The position numbers were made by a program, and so were the translations under genes. Below the pieces are notes generated by a model, which made no database searches, had not been told where the DNA came from, and was given only the letters and a program-made list of their open reading frames with translations. Below, piece after piece: positions 29,812 through 38,912 of a stretch of 64,000 bases of DNA. How positions within the stretch are numbered: the first letter of the stretch is position 1; each line of letters opens with the position of its first letter. Origin of the DNA: CAVSXS01 sp963767715 (GTDB lineage Bacteria; Chloroflexota; Ktedonobacteria; Ktedonobacterales; Ktedonobacteraceae); contig CAVYFA010000018.1 in NCBI GenBank assembly GCA_963767715.1, positions 1-64,000 on the forward strand, read 5' to 3'.

Positions 29812-30526
29812 ATGATGGCAGAAACTCGTATCGCATTGATTACCGGCGCTTCGCGTGGGCTCGGCCTCGCGCTGGCGCGACAACTTGCCGGGCAGGGCTG
29901 GACGCTCGTTATCGATGCACGCGGCGCGGACGCGCTGGAGTCGGCGCGCAGCGAGCTGGCGCGTTCGACAAAGGTGATCGCCGTCCCCGGCGATGTGACC
30001 GACCCGGCGCATCGACGAGCGCTCGTCGATGCGGTGCAGGCTACCGGTCCACTCGATGCCCTGATCAACAACGCCAGTTTCCTCGGCCCCAGCCCGCAGC
30101 CGTTCCTGCGGGAATATCCGCTCGATGTGCTCGAGCAGGTCTATCGCACCAACGTGATCGCTCCCCTGGCGCTTATTCAGGCACTTCAAGGCCATATCAA
30201 GTCCGGGCGCCGCAATCCTCAACATTACCAGCGACGCGGGAGTCGAGGGGTATGAAGGTTGGGGTGGCTATGGATCGAGTAAGGCGGCGCTCGAGCAACT
30301 CTCGCATATCCTGGCGGCGGAGAACCAAGCGTGGCGTGTCTACTGGGTTGACCCGGGTGATATGCGCACGCAGATGCACCAGGAGGCCTTCCCCGGCGAA
30401 GATATCAGCGACCGGCCGCTCCCCGAGGTCAGCGTTCCCGGCCTGCTCGCTCTGATCAGTGGGACGCATCCAAGCGGGCGCTATAGCGCTCGCGCGCTTA
30501 CCCCCGGAGACCACCTCGTAACATAA
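29812..30526 (+). CDS. Short-chain dehydrogenase/reductase, frameshifted
   Basis: The first frame from 29812 (RBS GAAAGGAAG) carries the NAD(P) motif TGASRGLG (residues 13-20), DALINNASF (NNAG variant) and the helix before the catalytic Ser. At about 30185-30205 the frame changes by one base. The second frame continues as GAAILNITSDAG and has the catalytic Tyr and Lys in GGYGSSKAALEQL (Y-x3-K), then DPGDMRTQMH, ending at TAA 30524-30526. Both halves are conserved, so a single indel, true or a base-call error, is the simplest reading. Repaired length is about 237 residues. Confidence 0.83.
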
Positions 30527-30552
30527 TGGGCAAAGATGGTGACTAGTATCCA

Positions 30553-30582
30553 TTGACACCGATGCGGTCTCCATGCTATCAT
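30553..30582 (+). promoter_or_regulatory. Promoter of the leader peptide / MFS exporter unit
   Basis: TTGACA (30553-30558) is a perfect -35 box; TATCAT (30577-30582) is 18 bp away. Transcription would start at about 30589-30590, right at the ATG of an 18-codon ORF and about 255 nt before the exporter start. Confidence 0.65.
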
Positions 30583-30589
30583 CTGGCTG

Positions 30590-30646
30590 ATGAGTAAAAG
30601 ATATCTGTTCCCCTCAGGCGGTGTGAAACCGCTTTTGACCGCGTAA
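30590..30646 (+). CDS. Putative 18-residue leader peptide
   Basis: The short ORF reads MSKRYLFPSGGVKPLLTA and stops at TAA. Its ATG coincides with the predicted transcription start, so it would be translated from a leaderless mRNA. Its codons 9 to 16 overlap a 7-bp hairpin followed by TTTT (30616-30636). This is the layout of a ribosome-controlled attenuator, as known upstream of many antibiotic-resistance genes. The peptide itself is not matched to a known leader. Confidence 0.5.
   Translation: MSKRYLFPSGGVKPLLTA
30616..30636 (+). terminator. Possible attenuator hairpin before the MFS gene
   Basis: AGGCGGT (30616-30622) pairs with ACCGCTT (30628-30634, one G-U pair) around GTGAA and runs into TTTT (30633-30636). 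A second perfect hairpin, CTGAGAT-GT-ATCTCAG, lies at 30745-30760, between the leader peptide and the exporter. The pair could act as terminator or as a sequestering structure. Confidence 0.45.
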
Positions 30647-30845
30647 GCCCGGCACAGATCGCGCTTACGTGGCTGTTTGTGAATAGCGCCCCCCTCACGC
30701 GCAGCGCTGATCGCGTTGGTGTGAGCATGTGCGTCGCCTTTATCCTGAGATGTATCTCAGCCCCGTATTGATTGGATCCCTCCTGTGTTGCCGGGCTCCT
30801 TTTCCTTCCTTTCTTGCAGAAAGAAGTCGAACGAAAGGATGTTTC

Positions 30846-32087
30846 ATGACCAACACGGAAGTCATTCCACACCAGCCCGTTTCCCTTTGGCGCAATCGTG
30901 ACTATCTTTTGCTTTGGCTCGGCCAGGCCGTCTCCTCGCTCGGCACGAGTTGCACGCAGTTCGCGTTTCCGCTGCTCATTGTGGGACTGACGCATTCGAT
31001 CGCTGCTGCCGGGCTGGCGTATAGCCTGGGACAGCTTCCCTACGTCCTCCTGAGCCTACCCGCCGGGGCGCTGGTGGATCGCTGGCCGCGCAAACGCGTG
31101 ATGATCATCTGTACCTTCTGCTTGATGGTGTGCGTGGCGAGCATTCCCCTGGCGCTGTTCCTGACCAGCGGACCACTGCGGCTGCTGCTCCTCTACGCCA
31201 TCGCCTTTGGCCTGGGAGCCATTTCGCTGTTCGACGAGCTGGTCGAATTGGCAGCACGGGCATGGGTCGTGCCAAAGAGCCAGCTCACCACAGCAGTCGC
31301 ACAGAACGAGGTGATCGTTGGCTCCTGCGCGCTTGTCGGACCCGCGCTGGGCAGCTGGCTCTTTAGCATCAGCAGGCTGCTCCCGTTCGTCACAGACGCG
31401 CTTTCCTCTCTGATCTTGCTCGGCTCATTGCTCTGCATACGCTCGCCCATGCAAGACGAACGGAGGACGGAGCGTCACCACCTGCTCTTAGAAGTGCGCG
31501 TGGGACTCACCTGGCTGTGGTCGCAGAAGGTCATGCGCTCGATCTTCCTGATTTCCAGCTATGTCAACTTCACCATCACAGCCAGCGTGCTTCTCGTCCT
31601 GGACATTGTGCAACAGCAGCATATCCCGTCGGTGCTCTACGGCCTGATCGTCGCAGCTGGCGGCGTCGGGAACCTGCTTGGCGCGGCGCTCTGCCCGCCT
31701 TTGCGGCGGCGCATACGCTTTGGCCTCACGCTTCGCTGTGCTCTGATCGTGTTCGTGGTGCTCTGGCCTCTCTATGGCTTCATCACAACGCCACTGCTGT
31801 TGGGAGCCGTCTTCGCGGGCACCGCTCTCGCCGACTCGGTCCGTGCTGTCTTCATGGACAGTTATCGCTTCGCTGTCGTACCAGATGCTCTGCAAGGCCG
31901 TGTCAGTGGCCTCTATCGCCTGATCTTGTTCAGCGTCCTCACCATCGGCTCTTCCGCACTCGGGCTGAGCCTGGAGCATCTGGGCGTTTTGCCTACCGTG
32001 GGCATCGTGTGGAGTGGCCTGCTTCTGATCACCGGATTTCTGTTTCTCTCTCGGCACATGCGGCAAGCGACATTACCACAAGAGTAA
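30846..32087 (+). CDS. MFS transporter, drug-efflux type
   Basis: The start at 30846 follows GAAAGGATG and gives 413 residues with about twelve membrane helices. The N-terminus (SLWRNRDYLLLWLGQAVSSLG) and the loop motif ALVDRWPRKRVMI match the MFS group that includes MefA-like macrolide and EntS-like siderophore exporters. Substrate unknown. The long structured leader with a short peptide suggests induction by ribosome-targeting drugs; this is inference. The 268 bp between the stop and the IS element show no gene. Confidence 0.88.
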   Translation: MTNTEVIPHQPVSLWRNRDYLLLWLGQAVSSLGTSCTQFAFPLLIVGLTHSIAAAGLAYSLGQLPYVLLSLPAGALVDRWPRKRVMIICTFCLMVCVASIPLALFLTSGPLRLLLLYAIAFGLGAISLFDELVELAARAWVVPKSQLTTAVAQNEVIVGSCALVGPALGSWLFSISRLLPFVTDALSSLILLGSLLCIRSPMQDERRTERHHLLLEVRVGLTWLWSQKVMRSIFLISSYVNFTITASVLLVLDIVQQQHIPSVLYGLIVAAGGVGNLLGAALCPPLRRRIRFGLTLRCALIVFVVLWPLYGFITTPLLLGAVFAGTALADSVRAVFMDSYRFAVVPDALQGRVSGLYRLILFSVLTIGSSALGLSLEHLGVLPTVGIVWSGLLLITGFLFLSRHMRQATLPQE

Positions 32088-32355
32088 ATCCCACCATGCT
32101 GCGGCTGATACGCGAGATGTGGGGCTTCTCTCCCGTGAACAAGAGAAGCCGGCGGCTCGCAAATGATGGTTCACGCACGAAAGGCCCTCGCTTGTGACCA
32201 CCCAAATTGACAAAAACAGGGTGAAGCGATCCGCTCCAGAAGCTGGTTTTCAGGCAGTCAACGGGGGTTCTGCTCACCATTGGGGCAATTTCCCACGTTT
32301 GGGATCTGGCCCACATTTGGTGAGCGGATCTCGTGAATACACAAGAGGGAGCTAG

Positions 32356-33408
32356 AAGGTGTCCGAAAAGGCTTTTCAAGCGACTTGAGCTAATTCAGCT
32401 TTCTCTCTTGCAGCTTGAACTGCTCTGGCAAGCCGTTTCAGCATGAGCCGGATCATCGTCGGGCACACCATGCTTTCGCTACTGCTCGTCAAGTACTCAT
32501 AATCCTTGCTCATCCGCCGAGAGCGGCCAATCCAGGCGAAAGTTCGCTCCACTCCCCATCTGCGCGGCAGGGGCCCATGAAAGCCCATTGGGGTGGGCTT
32601 GATGCGCTCATAGCTTAACCACACCGTCCTCAAATCGCAGAGATCCCCATGGGGCATCCACTGACCACGCGCCCGCCACGGGTGCCGAACGACTTCGACC
32701 TCCCATCCCAGTTCCTGTTCGATCCACTCGCGTCCTTTGCCAGTGTAGCCCTGATCCACCCAGATCTTGTTCAGGCGGGGAAACACCCCTTTAATCGGCG
32801 CCAGCAGGAAGGGGACGCCTTCCCGATCCTGAATATTGGCCGCATGCACGACCACTTTGAGAAGTAGCCCTGTCGTATCAACCAGGACGTGTCTTTTGCG
32901 GCCAGACAGCTTCTTGCCGCCATCATAGCCGCGTGGTCCACCTCGCTCAGTGGTCTTGACAGATAGGCTGTCGATGATCCCCGCACTTGGGGTGGCTGAT
33001 CGTCCAGCCTGAACGCGACAGCGTTCCCGTCACGTGCTCATGATACGCTCCCAGACGCCCTCATCGCGAAACAGCACGAAGTAGCCGTACACGGTGGAGC
33101 GCGGCGGATATCGCGCGGGAGCATGCGCCAGGCACACCCGCTGCGCAGCACATAAAAAATGCCATTGAGGACGGCGCGCATCTCCACCTCGCGTGGTCGT
33201 CCACCTGGCTTCCCAGGCGGAATAAGTGGCTCTAGGATCGCCCATTCCTCCTCGGAGAGATCCGAGGGATACACTTCCATCAGTTTCCAGCCTTTCCGGG
33301 CACCTCGGTGTCCTCCTGTTTACTTTGTCGCTCCTCTATCTTATCACAGACTTTTCTTCCTCCTCTCCATCATACTCAATTAGCCTGAGAAGCCTTTTCG
33401 GACACGCT
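32356..33408 (-). mobile_element. IS5-family insertion sequence, decayed
   Basis: The element is 1,053 bp. Its ends match as inverted repeats: GTGTCCGAAAAGGCTT from 32359 and its complement ending at 33405, with a further TCA match. Both sides are flanked by CTAG (32352-32355 and 33409-33412), a 4-bp target duplication as in the IS5 group. The single transposase gene is disrupted. It marks the downstream edge of the AT-richer island. Confidence 0.9.
32376..33280 (-). pseudogene. IS5-type DDE transposase, broken
   Basis: The N-terminal part from 33280 reads MEVYPSDLSEEEWAILEPLI and RSGCAWRMLP, the DUF4096 domain. Near 33110 the frame changes to STVYGYFVLFRDEGVWERI, then meets an in-frame TGA at about 33030. 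The same frame continues with GIIDSLSVKTTERGG (first Asp), KIWVDQGYTG (second Asp) and VERTFAWIGRSRRMSKDYE (Glu). One frame change may be the programmed type known in IS5 subgroups, but the stop makes the gene inactive as given. Confidence 0.88.
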
Positions 33409-33460
33409 CTAGTCTCGTCTAGCGTCAGTTTACCCTACTTTTTTCAGTTAGGAAATGCTC

Positions 33461-35065
33461 TCAGCTATCCTTTGCCTCTCCAGACTGGAATAATGAAAAA
33501 ATTCCCTCTTGCACCGCTCCCAGTGCAAGGGATGAAAAGCACCACAGGAGTATGATAGATGGGAATAAATGTATGCCAAAATCGTTTAACGGAGGCACGA
33601 CAATGAGTTTCGGAATGACTCCAAAGACGTAATCGTTCATTAACTTTTGCGCATTGAGGTCTGAGTGAGCCGCGTTCGAGATGGTCGACCTGCCAACAAG
33701 ATCAGAGAAGATAATAGCATAAGTCAGTTCCTGGCCAAAAACCAAGCAGAGAACGAGAAATGTTCTTTTCGCAGCCTCTCTAGCGCTTCTAATTTGCTCA
33801 CGAGTCTTTTGATAAGTCTCCCTAAAGACGATGATGCCCACAATGAAAGCTGCAAAGGCAATGCCAAAGCCGAGCAGATTGTTAGATAATTGAAGAGTCT
33901 TCACCCAGATATCCGTGACAACCAGGGGGATGAGAGAGTTCACGAAGGTGAACAGCAGAAAGTTGCGTAAAGCTTTTGGCATCAAAGGTCTGATAAGCGA
34001 TGAATAGAGGACATAACCCAGCACAATGCCGTATATCGCCATAAATAGCAGTTGTGGGAACGCCGAAAGATGGACAATGTTAGGAAAATTTATGGAAGTA
34101 ACCTTGATATTTTGAATGAGAAATATAAGTTTAGGGATCGCGTAAAAAAGAAGCACAGCCACAAAGAGCGCCATGATAAACACCTGGAATACAACCGGGG
34201 ATAATGTCTCGCTGACAGCCCTTTTATCTTCCTGGTCGGATCTCAGCAATTGTCGTTTTGTAGCTAGCCTGCGTACCTTACGGTTCTGCGGGTCAATCTT
34301 TAAGGCGCTTACAATATAATTGCTTTCTTGCGGCCGACTGCGAAATTTGCGGGCATCGCGGAGTAATACTTTGACTCTCTTTTTAATCGCCCTCCGATAT
34401 CTCTTCCTCTGAAGGATCAACCGTTGTGCTTCCACCAGATTTAATCTTTCGCGGAACCAGATAATGGCCTTCTCGTATTCCTTCTCGTCCTCGAAGATAC
34501 GCTCCTTGATCTCCTGCCTTTTCTTATCTTTGTACAGCACCGACAGCACTTGATCTTCTTTATTCGATTCATCTCCAGGCTGATCTACCTTGCCATTTGA
34601 AGCAGTGATCTGCCGCACGAAAGGCCAGATATCATCTGGATCTTCAGAATAGAGCGCTAAGAGATAGGTCAGGTGGTATTTTATCTGCTCATAATCCTTT
34701 TGACTGGACCTTCTCTGGGCGACATTTTGACGCCAGATTTTCTGAAAATCTTCTGACTCCACCCAATCAACCAGTTTTTTTGTAACCGCTGCACACAGTT
34801 CTGTCCGTAGGGGTGGCGCGGTTGGACTCACAATTTGGAGGACCGATTCCCAATCTTCCAGGACCTGAAGCACGACATCCTGTGAACTTTGTAGATCAGC
34901 CTTAAAAGCCTGAACTAATGTCAAGTTGGGACTCTCATCTCCGTAGAAGATCTCTAGATAGCGTTGAGTCTTATTCTGATCCAGCAACTGGACAACAATG
35001 ATGAGCCGATTAAAGACAATCTCGCGCCTCAAAATCTTGAGCTCACTGCTTGCAGATGAATTCAT
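33461..35065 (-). CDS. Six-helix membrane protein of the SecA/STAND operon, unknown family
   Basis: The 534-residue protein has a hydrophilic N-terminal region of about 285 residues, helical by pattern, with a very basic stretch at residues 215-240 (LILQRKRYRRAIKKRVKVLL). Six hydrophobic helices follow at about 291-317, 337-358, 368-388, 397-415, 435-456 and 499-518. A short repeat-like helix near residues 245-272 resembles a TPR edge (DPQNRKVRRLATKRQ). No enzymatic motif is seen. It starts with ATG behind AAGGATTG, 30 bp after the NTPase gene stop. As last gene of the operon it could be the membrane receptor or the pore-forming effector. I do not recognise the family. Confidence 0.75.
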   Translation of the reverse strand: MNSSASSELKILRREIVFNRLIIVVQLLDQNKTQRYLEIFYGDESPNLTLVQAFKADLQSSQDVVLQVLEDWESVLQIVSPTAPPLRTELCAAVTKKLVDWVESEDFQKIWRQNVAQRRSSQKDYEQIKYHLTYLLALYSEDPDDIWPFVRQITASNGKVDQPGDESNKEDQVLSVLYKDKKRQEIKERIFEDEKEYEKAIIWFRERLNLVEAQRLILQRKRYRRAIKKRVKVLLRDARKFRSRPQESNYIVSALKIDPQNRKVRRLATKRQLLRSDQEDKRAVSETLSPVVFQVFIMALFVAVLLFYAIPKLIFLIQNIKVTSINFPNIVHLSAFPQLLFMAIYGIVLGYVLYSSLIRPLMPKALRNFLLFTFVNSLIPLVVTDIWVKTLQLSNNLLGFGIAFAAFIVGIIVFRETYQKTREQIRSAREAAKRTFLVLCLVFGQELTYAIIFSDLVGRSTISNAAHSDLNAQKLMNDYVFGVIPKLIVVPPLNDFGIHLFPSIILLWCFSSLALGAVQEGIFSLFQSGEAKDS

Positions 35066-35095
35066 CCGTACAATCCTTACGGTAATCGGCTTAAT

Positions 35096-38000
35096 CTACA
35101 TCAATTGCTTTAGCTCTTTGAAAGCGCTGGTAATCATGATTTCAATCTCTTCACGCACTACTCGCTGGGTTCTTGGGAGGCGTACGTTTCTTGTTAGCAC
35201 CTGAGCCTGCTCCCAATTCTCAATTGCCTGTTTGATCTTCTCAACGCGCTTCTCTGTCTGATCATCCAGCCAGGAATGCCATTCCCAGTAGAGGACCCCC
35301 AAATTTATATAGAAATTAAAGTCTCGTCCCTGATTTTCTATCGCTTTGCGCAGGTCATCTTCCCCATTGAGGAGATAGTGTTCAATCTTTGCGAGCAAGG
35401 CAGAATTTCTACTTTCCCATCGTCCAAGAGCTTGAACCGCAAGCAATTCCATTTTTCCTAATGCACCATAGATATCAGCACGAGATTTACTGTCCATCTC
35501 AACTCTCAGATGGATGCGTAGCCAGTCCAGTACCTCTGCCTTAACCTGCCTGGTATATGTCTGAATATCCAGTGACGTTTGCGTCACGCATGCCTGTATC
35601 AAGCGGTCAAAACGTGATAGTCCAATTTTTATGATCAACGATGGACTGAACGCTGCAAAATATGCTTCTTCATAATGACTTATTGCGTAGGCGTAAAACA
35701 AGGAATTCGCCTCTGCCCTCAAGGTGTAAATATCTCCGAGCAACTCGTGTGCTCGCTGCTTATTTGAGCCAAGAAATAGAGCGCACAGCCCCTCTTTGAG
35801 AGCCAGGTTAAAGTGCGATGTACCCGCTGGTTCGAGTAAATGTAACTCGCGCTGTATTTTAGTGATGGCTGCGTAACAAAATGCCAGATAATAGTGGGCT
35901 TCAGCATCTCCAGGATACCTCTTCAAGTAATCGATGAATTTCTCAGCCGCTTCTTCGTACAGGTCGTATCTAAGGTAGTTTAAGCCATGATAAAAAGATG
36001 CCATCGTTTCATGTCCCGTTGCCTGCAAAAGTGAAGCAATCGTTTGGGCAGAATTTCCTAAGAGAATATATGGTGAGCCACCATTTAGTAACAATGACCA
36101 TGCATTTTCAAAGTCATTTACGAGAAAGTATGCTTTAACTAAAGCTAAATTATGCCCCGGGTACGAGACTCGTCGAGCAAGATAGTTCATGAGGCATTTC
36201 ACCACATGAGGATACGATATTTTATGGCCAAGATATTCAAGCTCATGCTCAGAAGGTTGATCGTCGTTCGCCAACTCTTTCAACAACTTGAGCACTTCAA
36301 TGAGAATATCCTCCTCAAAAGGCTTCAAAGACATAGCGTACCAGTAGGATTTTAAGGCGTCTATAGGCTGCCCATCGATTAGTAATATATCTCCCTGCTC
36401 CTTCAATATGTTAAATAGATCGTTATCACCGCTCAATTTCAGAGCGAACCGGTAAAACTTGATAGCGGATTTGTAATCTTTCAAATCTCTACAAGCGCGT
36501 GCCAGCCGTATGCATGTCTCAAAATGGTTATTATCCACTTCAAAAGCAGCGGTTAAAATTTTCACCTCTTGCTCTAACTTCTCTACTTTATGATAAATCC
36601 CGGCAATTTCCAAGTATGGCTCAAGAAAGTTCGGAGCTAACGTAATTGCCCTTTGGAAGTAGCGGATTGCTGACAGATTGTCATGCCGGTTAATCATTTG
36701 CAAACCGAGTAAATACCAAGAATGCTGGTCCGCCAGATTTAATTCAACCCTCCTTTGCAACATGAGTATAGTCGTTACGGGGTTCGCCGGTCTTCTGGTC
36801 GTCCTTGATCTTGGAGGTGTTAGATTTACGCTCACAGGCGTGGTTTGACCGCTCAGACCTTGCACATTAATTCCAGCCAGACCAGCCACAATTTGTTCGC
36901 TAGGGTCTTGCACATTAAATTCAGCTATATCAGGCGCAGCCTGTTCGCTCAGGTCTTCCACATCAAAGCCAGCCAAGTGTTGAGACCATGCCTGAGCCAC
37001 CCCACTGATTTGACAGAAACTGAGGCATTCCTTCATCAGTTCGCTCACGTCCGCATCCCCATTTACTAACTCTTCATTGATAGGTATCAATATGAGATAA
37101 CTCAGACAAAGAGCTTGATCCCAGTTTACAGGTTCAGCACTTACTGAGACACTATTTGCTACTCCGTCCATCAAGTCCTTATAGGAACTTCCCAATCCCA
37201 GCTCATCTGCTACATACAGTTCTTCGATATGTTGCAGTAACCAGGAGTCGATCTGCGCTCTATGCATTTCCAATTCACTCCTTACTTCCTCTGCCATCCA
37301 GTTACTTCTCCCAAGGTGGGTCAGGAAATAAAGATAAAACACTAAATTCACTTGAAAAGAGGCGTCATAGTTATTCCTCGTTGCAACGTCTTCTATCTCC
37401 TTCAGGATAACTTGCAAGTAGTTTCTAAGCGGGCCCGGATCATTGCCGCTATAGCTGTAATACAGGGCTGGTCCCAGGTAGATATGGAATAAAAGTCGCC
37501 GTCTGTTGAAATTATGACGCTCATAGTTGCTTAACAACTTCGTCAATTCACAGCGGGCCTCTTCTTGAGTTCCCGTATTAGCAACGAGTTCTTTTAACAG
37601 CCATATCGAAACAATGCCACTTTCGTCCGTGTCGTCTTGCTCTCGAATCACAAGTTTCAAGACAGCCGTACCCCACTTTAGAAACTCTTCTTTCTCGAGA
37701 TGAACATTCAACGCTTCCGCCAGTTGGAGTAGTAGAGAGACCGATTGATGCCAGAGATCACTCTGCAAAAATTGGGCAAGTGGCAGTTCAAGCTGATCGC
37801 CAAAGAGAACGCGGTATAACACGCTCAACAGAGCGTCTTCATCATCCTCTGAAGATTGCGTAGATGAAATCAACAGTATGATATCAAATACGTCTATGGA
37901 TATAGCTTTGTCTATGTAGCGAGAATCCAGCAGCGATAAGAGCGAGCGTATTTTTTCAACATAGTCTGATGACTCTGCCTCAGGCCCGGTCAGGAGGACT

Positions 38001-38824
38001 TGCTTCAGGGCAAAGGATATCAATATGCGCTTCGAGGTGCTGCTCATGCTGACAAGAGGCATCCAGGCATCGAGCGTTTGGAAAAGTATTACGCCTTTAG
38101 ACATAGTAAGCTGGCATATCTTTGTCGTAATAGCGTCAACGATCGCCTGTAACAAAGCTACGTTTTCGTTATTTTCAAATAACTCGTGTACCAGGTCAGT
38201 GATTTTGGAGAAAAGACCGGCATCTAGCGTCGCAGGTTGCTCTTTTTTTTCAGAGATATCTGGAATGACCCGATTAAGAACAAAATCAGCTAGATAATAT
38301 AGGACAAGTTCTTGATCTGGACGGGAATGAATGCCGCCTAAAAACTCCATAAAAGCGCCGCAACCCTGCGATAGTTGCCCCCGCACTAGGTAGAGCATCC
38401 CTAGATTTAACCATGCACGCGGCATTAGAGGGCGAAGTTTCAAGTCGTCCAGTTTGCTCTCCAAACGAAAGAACGGACCGGCAGTCGGCTCAATGACGGA
38501 GAGTTGCTGTGCGGATGTCCATATCAGTCCATTCTCACGGTGAATCATGCCACTCAGCACCAGGCAATCGAGCGCCGCCTCAAATTGTGCCCCGCTCCCC
38601 TGCGCTTCTTGATTGAAGAGATAAAATACAAACTCCTCAGCATAACCGTACTCTAATGGGAGCTTATACCGGCTATACAACGACGCCAGGATGTGAAAAA
38701 CAGTATAGGCATCCCGGTTGTCTTTGTCCTTCAATTGCTCAGCGATTTTCGTTTTAGCTAACGCGGCTTCCGGAATCACAGCCGGTGAGGGTGGCGATTG
38801 AAGAGCCCGGTTGGCCAGACCCAC
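35096..38824 (-). CDS. STAND-like NTPase, C-terminal part: winged-helix-like and TPR regions
   Basis: This 1,242-codon frame continues the NTPase at 38913-39587. Open codons upstream of its first ATG extend it to about 38912 and read DEERLQTIKRAIEIERKGG and TPSYLVGLANRAL, resembling the helical lid and GxP motif of STAND proteins. A winged-helix-like segment follows (VFHILASLYSRYK to GLIWTSAQQLSV). A long helical middle leads to a 16-residue tandem repeat (36830-36973) and then clear TPR units (LGLQMINRHDNLSAIRYFQ, FETCIRLARACRDLKDYKS). The end is again helical. Such C-terminal repeats usually sense a ligand. Base composition is AT-richer than the flanks. Confidence 0.78.
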   Translation of the reverse strand: MGLANRALQSPPSPAVIPEAALAKTKIAEQLKDKDNRDAYTVFHILASLYSRYKLPLEYGYAEEFVFYLFNQEAQGSGAQFEAALDCLVLSGMIHRENGLIWTSAQQLSVIEPTAGPFFRLESKLDDLKLRPLMPRAWLNLGMLYLVRGQLSQGCGAFMEFLGGIHSRPDQELVLYYLADFVLNRVIPDISEKKEQPATLDAGLFSKITDLVHELFENNENVALLQAIVDAITTKICQLTMSKGVILFQTLDAWMPLVSMSSTSKRILISFALKQVLLTGPEAESSDYVEKIRSLLSLLDSRYIDKAISIDVFDIILLISSTQSSEDDEDALLSVLYRVLFGDQLELPLAQFLQSDLWHQSVSLLLQLAEALNVHLEKEEFLKWGTAVLKLVIREQDDTDESGIVSIWLLKELVANTGTQEEARCELTKLLSNYERHNFNRRRLLFHIYLGPALYYSYSGNDPGPLRNYLQVILKEIEDVATRNNYDASFQVNLVFYLYFLTHLGRSNWMAEEVRSELEMHRAQIDSWLLQHIEELYVADELGLGSSYKDLMDGVANSVSVSAEPVNWDQALCLSYLILIPINEELVNGDADVSELMKECLSFCQISGVAQAWSQHLAGFDVEDLSEQAAPDIAEFNVQDPSEQIVAGLAGINVQGLSGQTTPVSVNLTPPRSRTTRRPANPVTTILMLQRRVELNLADQHSWYLLGLQMINRHDNLSAIRYFQRAITLAPNFLEPYLEIAGIYHKVEKLEQEVKILTAAFEVDNNHFETCIRLARACRDLKDYKSAIKFYRFALKLSGDNDLFNILKEQGDILLIDGQPIDALKSYWYAMSLKPFEEDILIEVLKLLKELANDDQPSEHELEYLGHKISYPHVVKCLMNYLARRVSYPGHNLALVKAYFLVNDFENAWSLLLNGGSPYILLGNSAQTIASLLQATGHETMASFYHGLNYLRYDLYEEAAEKFIDYLKRYPGDAEAHYYLAFCYAAITKIQRELHLLEPAGTSHFNLALKEGLCALFLGSNKQRAHELLGDIYTLRAEANSLFYAYAISHYEEAYFAAFSPSLIIKIGLSRFDRLIQACVTQTSLDIQTYTRQVKAEVLDWLRIHLRVEMDSKSRADIYGALGKMELLAVQALGRWESRNSALLAKIEHYLLNGEDDLRKAIENQGRDFNFYINLGVLYWEWHSWLDDQTEKRVEKIKQAIENWEQAQVLTRNVRLPRTQRVVREEIEIMITSAFKELKQLM
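36830..36973 (-). repeat. 48-bp coding tandem repeat, three copies
   Basis: Three consecutive 48-bp units (36926-36973, 36878-36925, 36830-36877) encode 16-residue repeats of the type AGFDVEDLSEQAAPDI, AEFNVQDPSEQIVAGL and AGINVQGLSGQTTPVS. They link the helical middle of the STAND-like protein to its TPR array. Copies have diverged, so the array is not very recent. Confidence 0.8.
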
Positions 38825-38912
38825 GAGATAGCTTGGCGTTCCTCCCTTGCGTTCAATTTCGATAGCCCGTTTTATCGTTTGAAGTCTCTCTTCATCTATG
38901 GCTTTATCGGCC

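Noticed and set aside
33665..33889. Short plus-strand frames inside the island
   Set aside because: They are antisense to the long membrane protein, NTPase and SecA frames and have no start signals or motifs.
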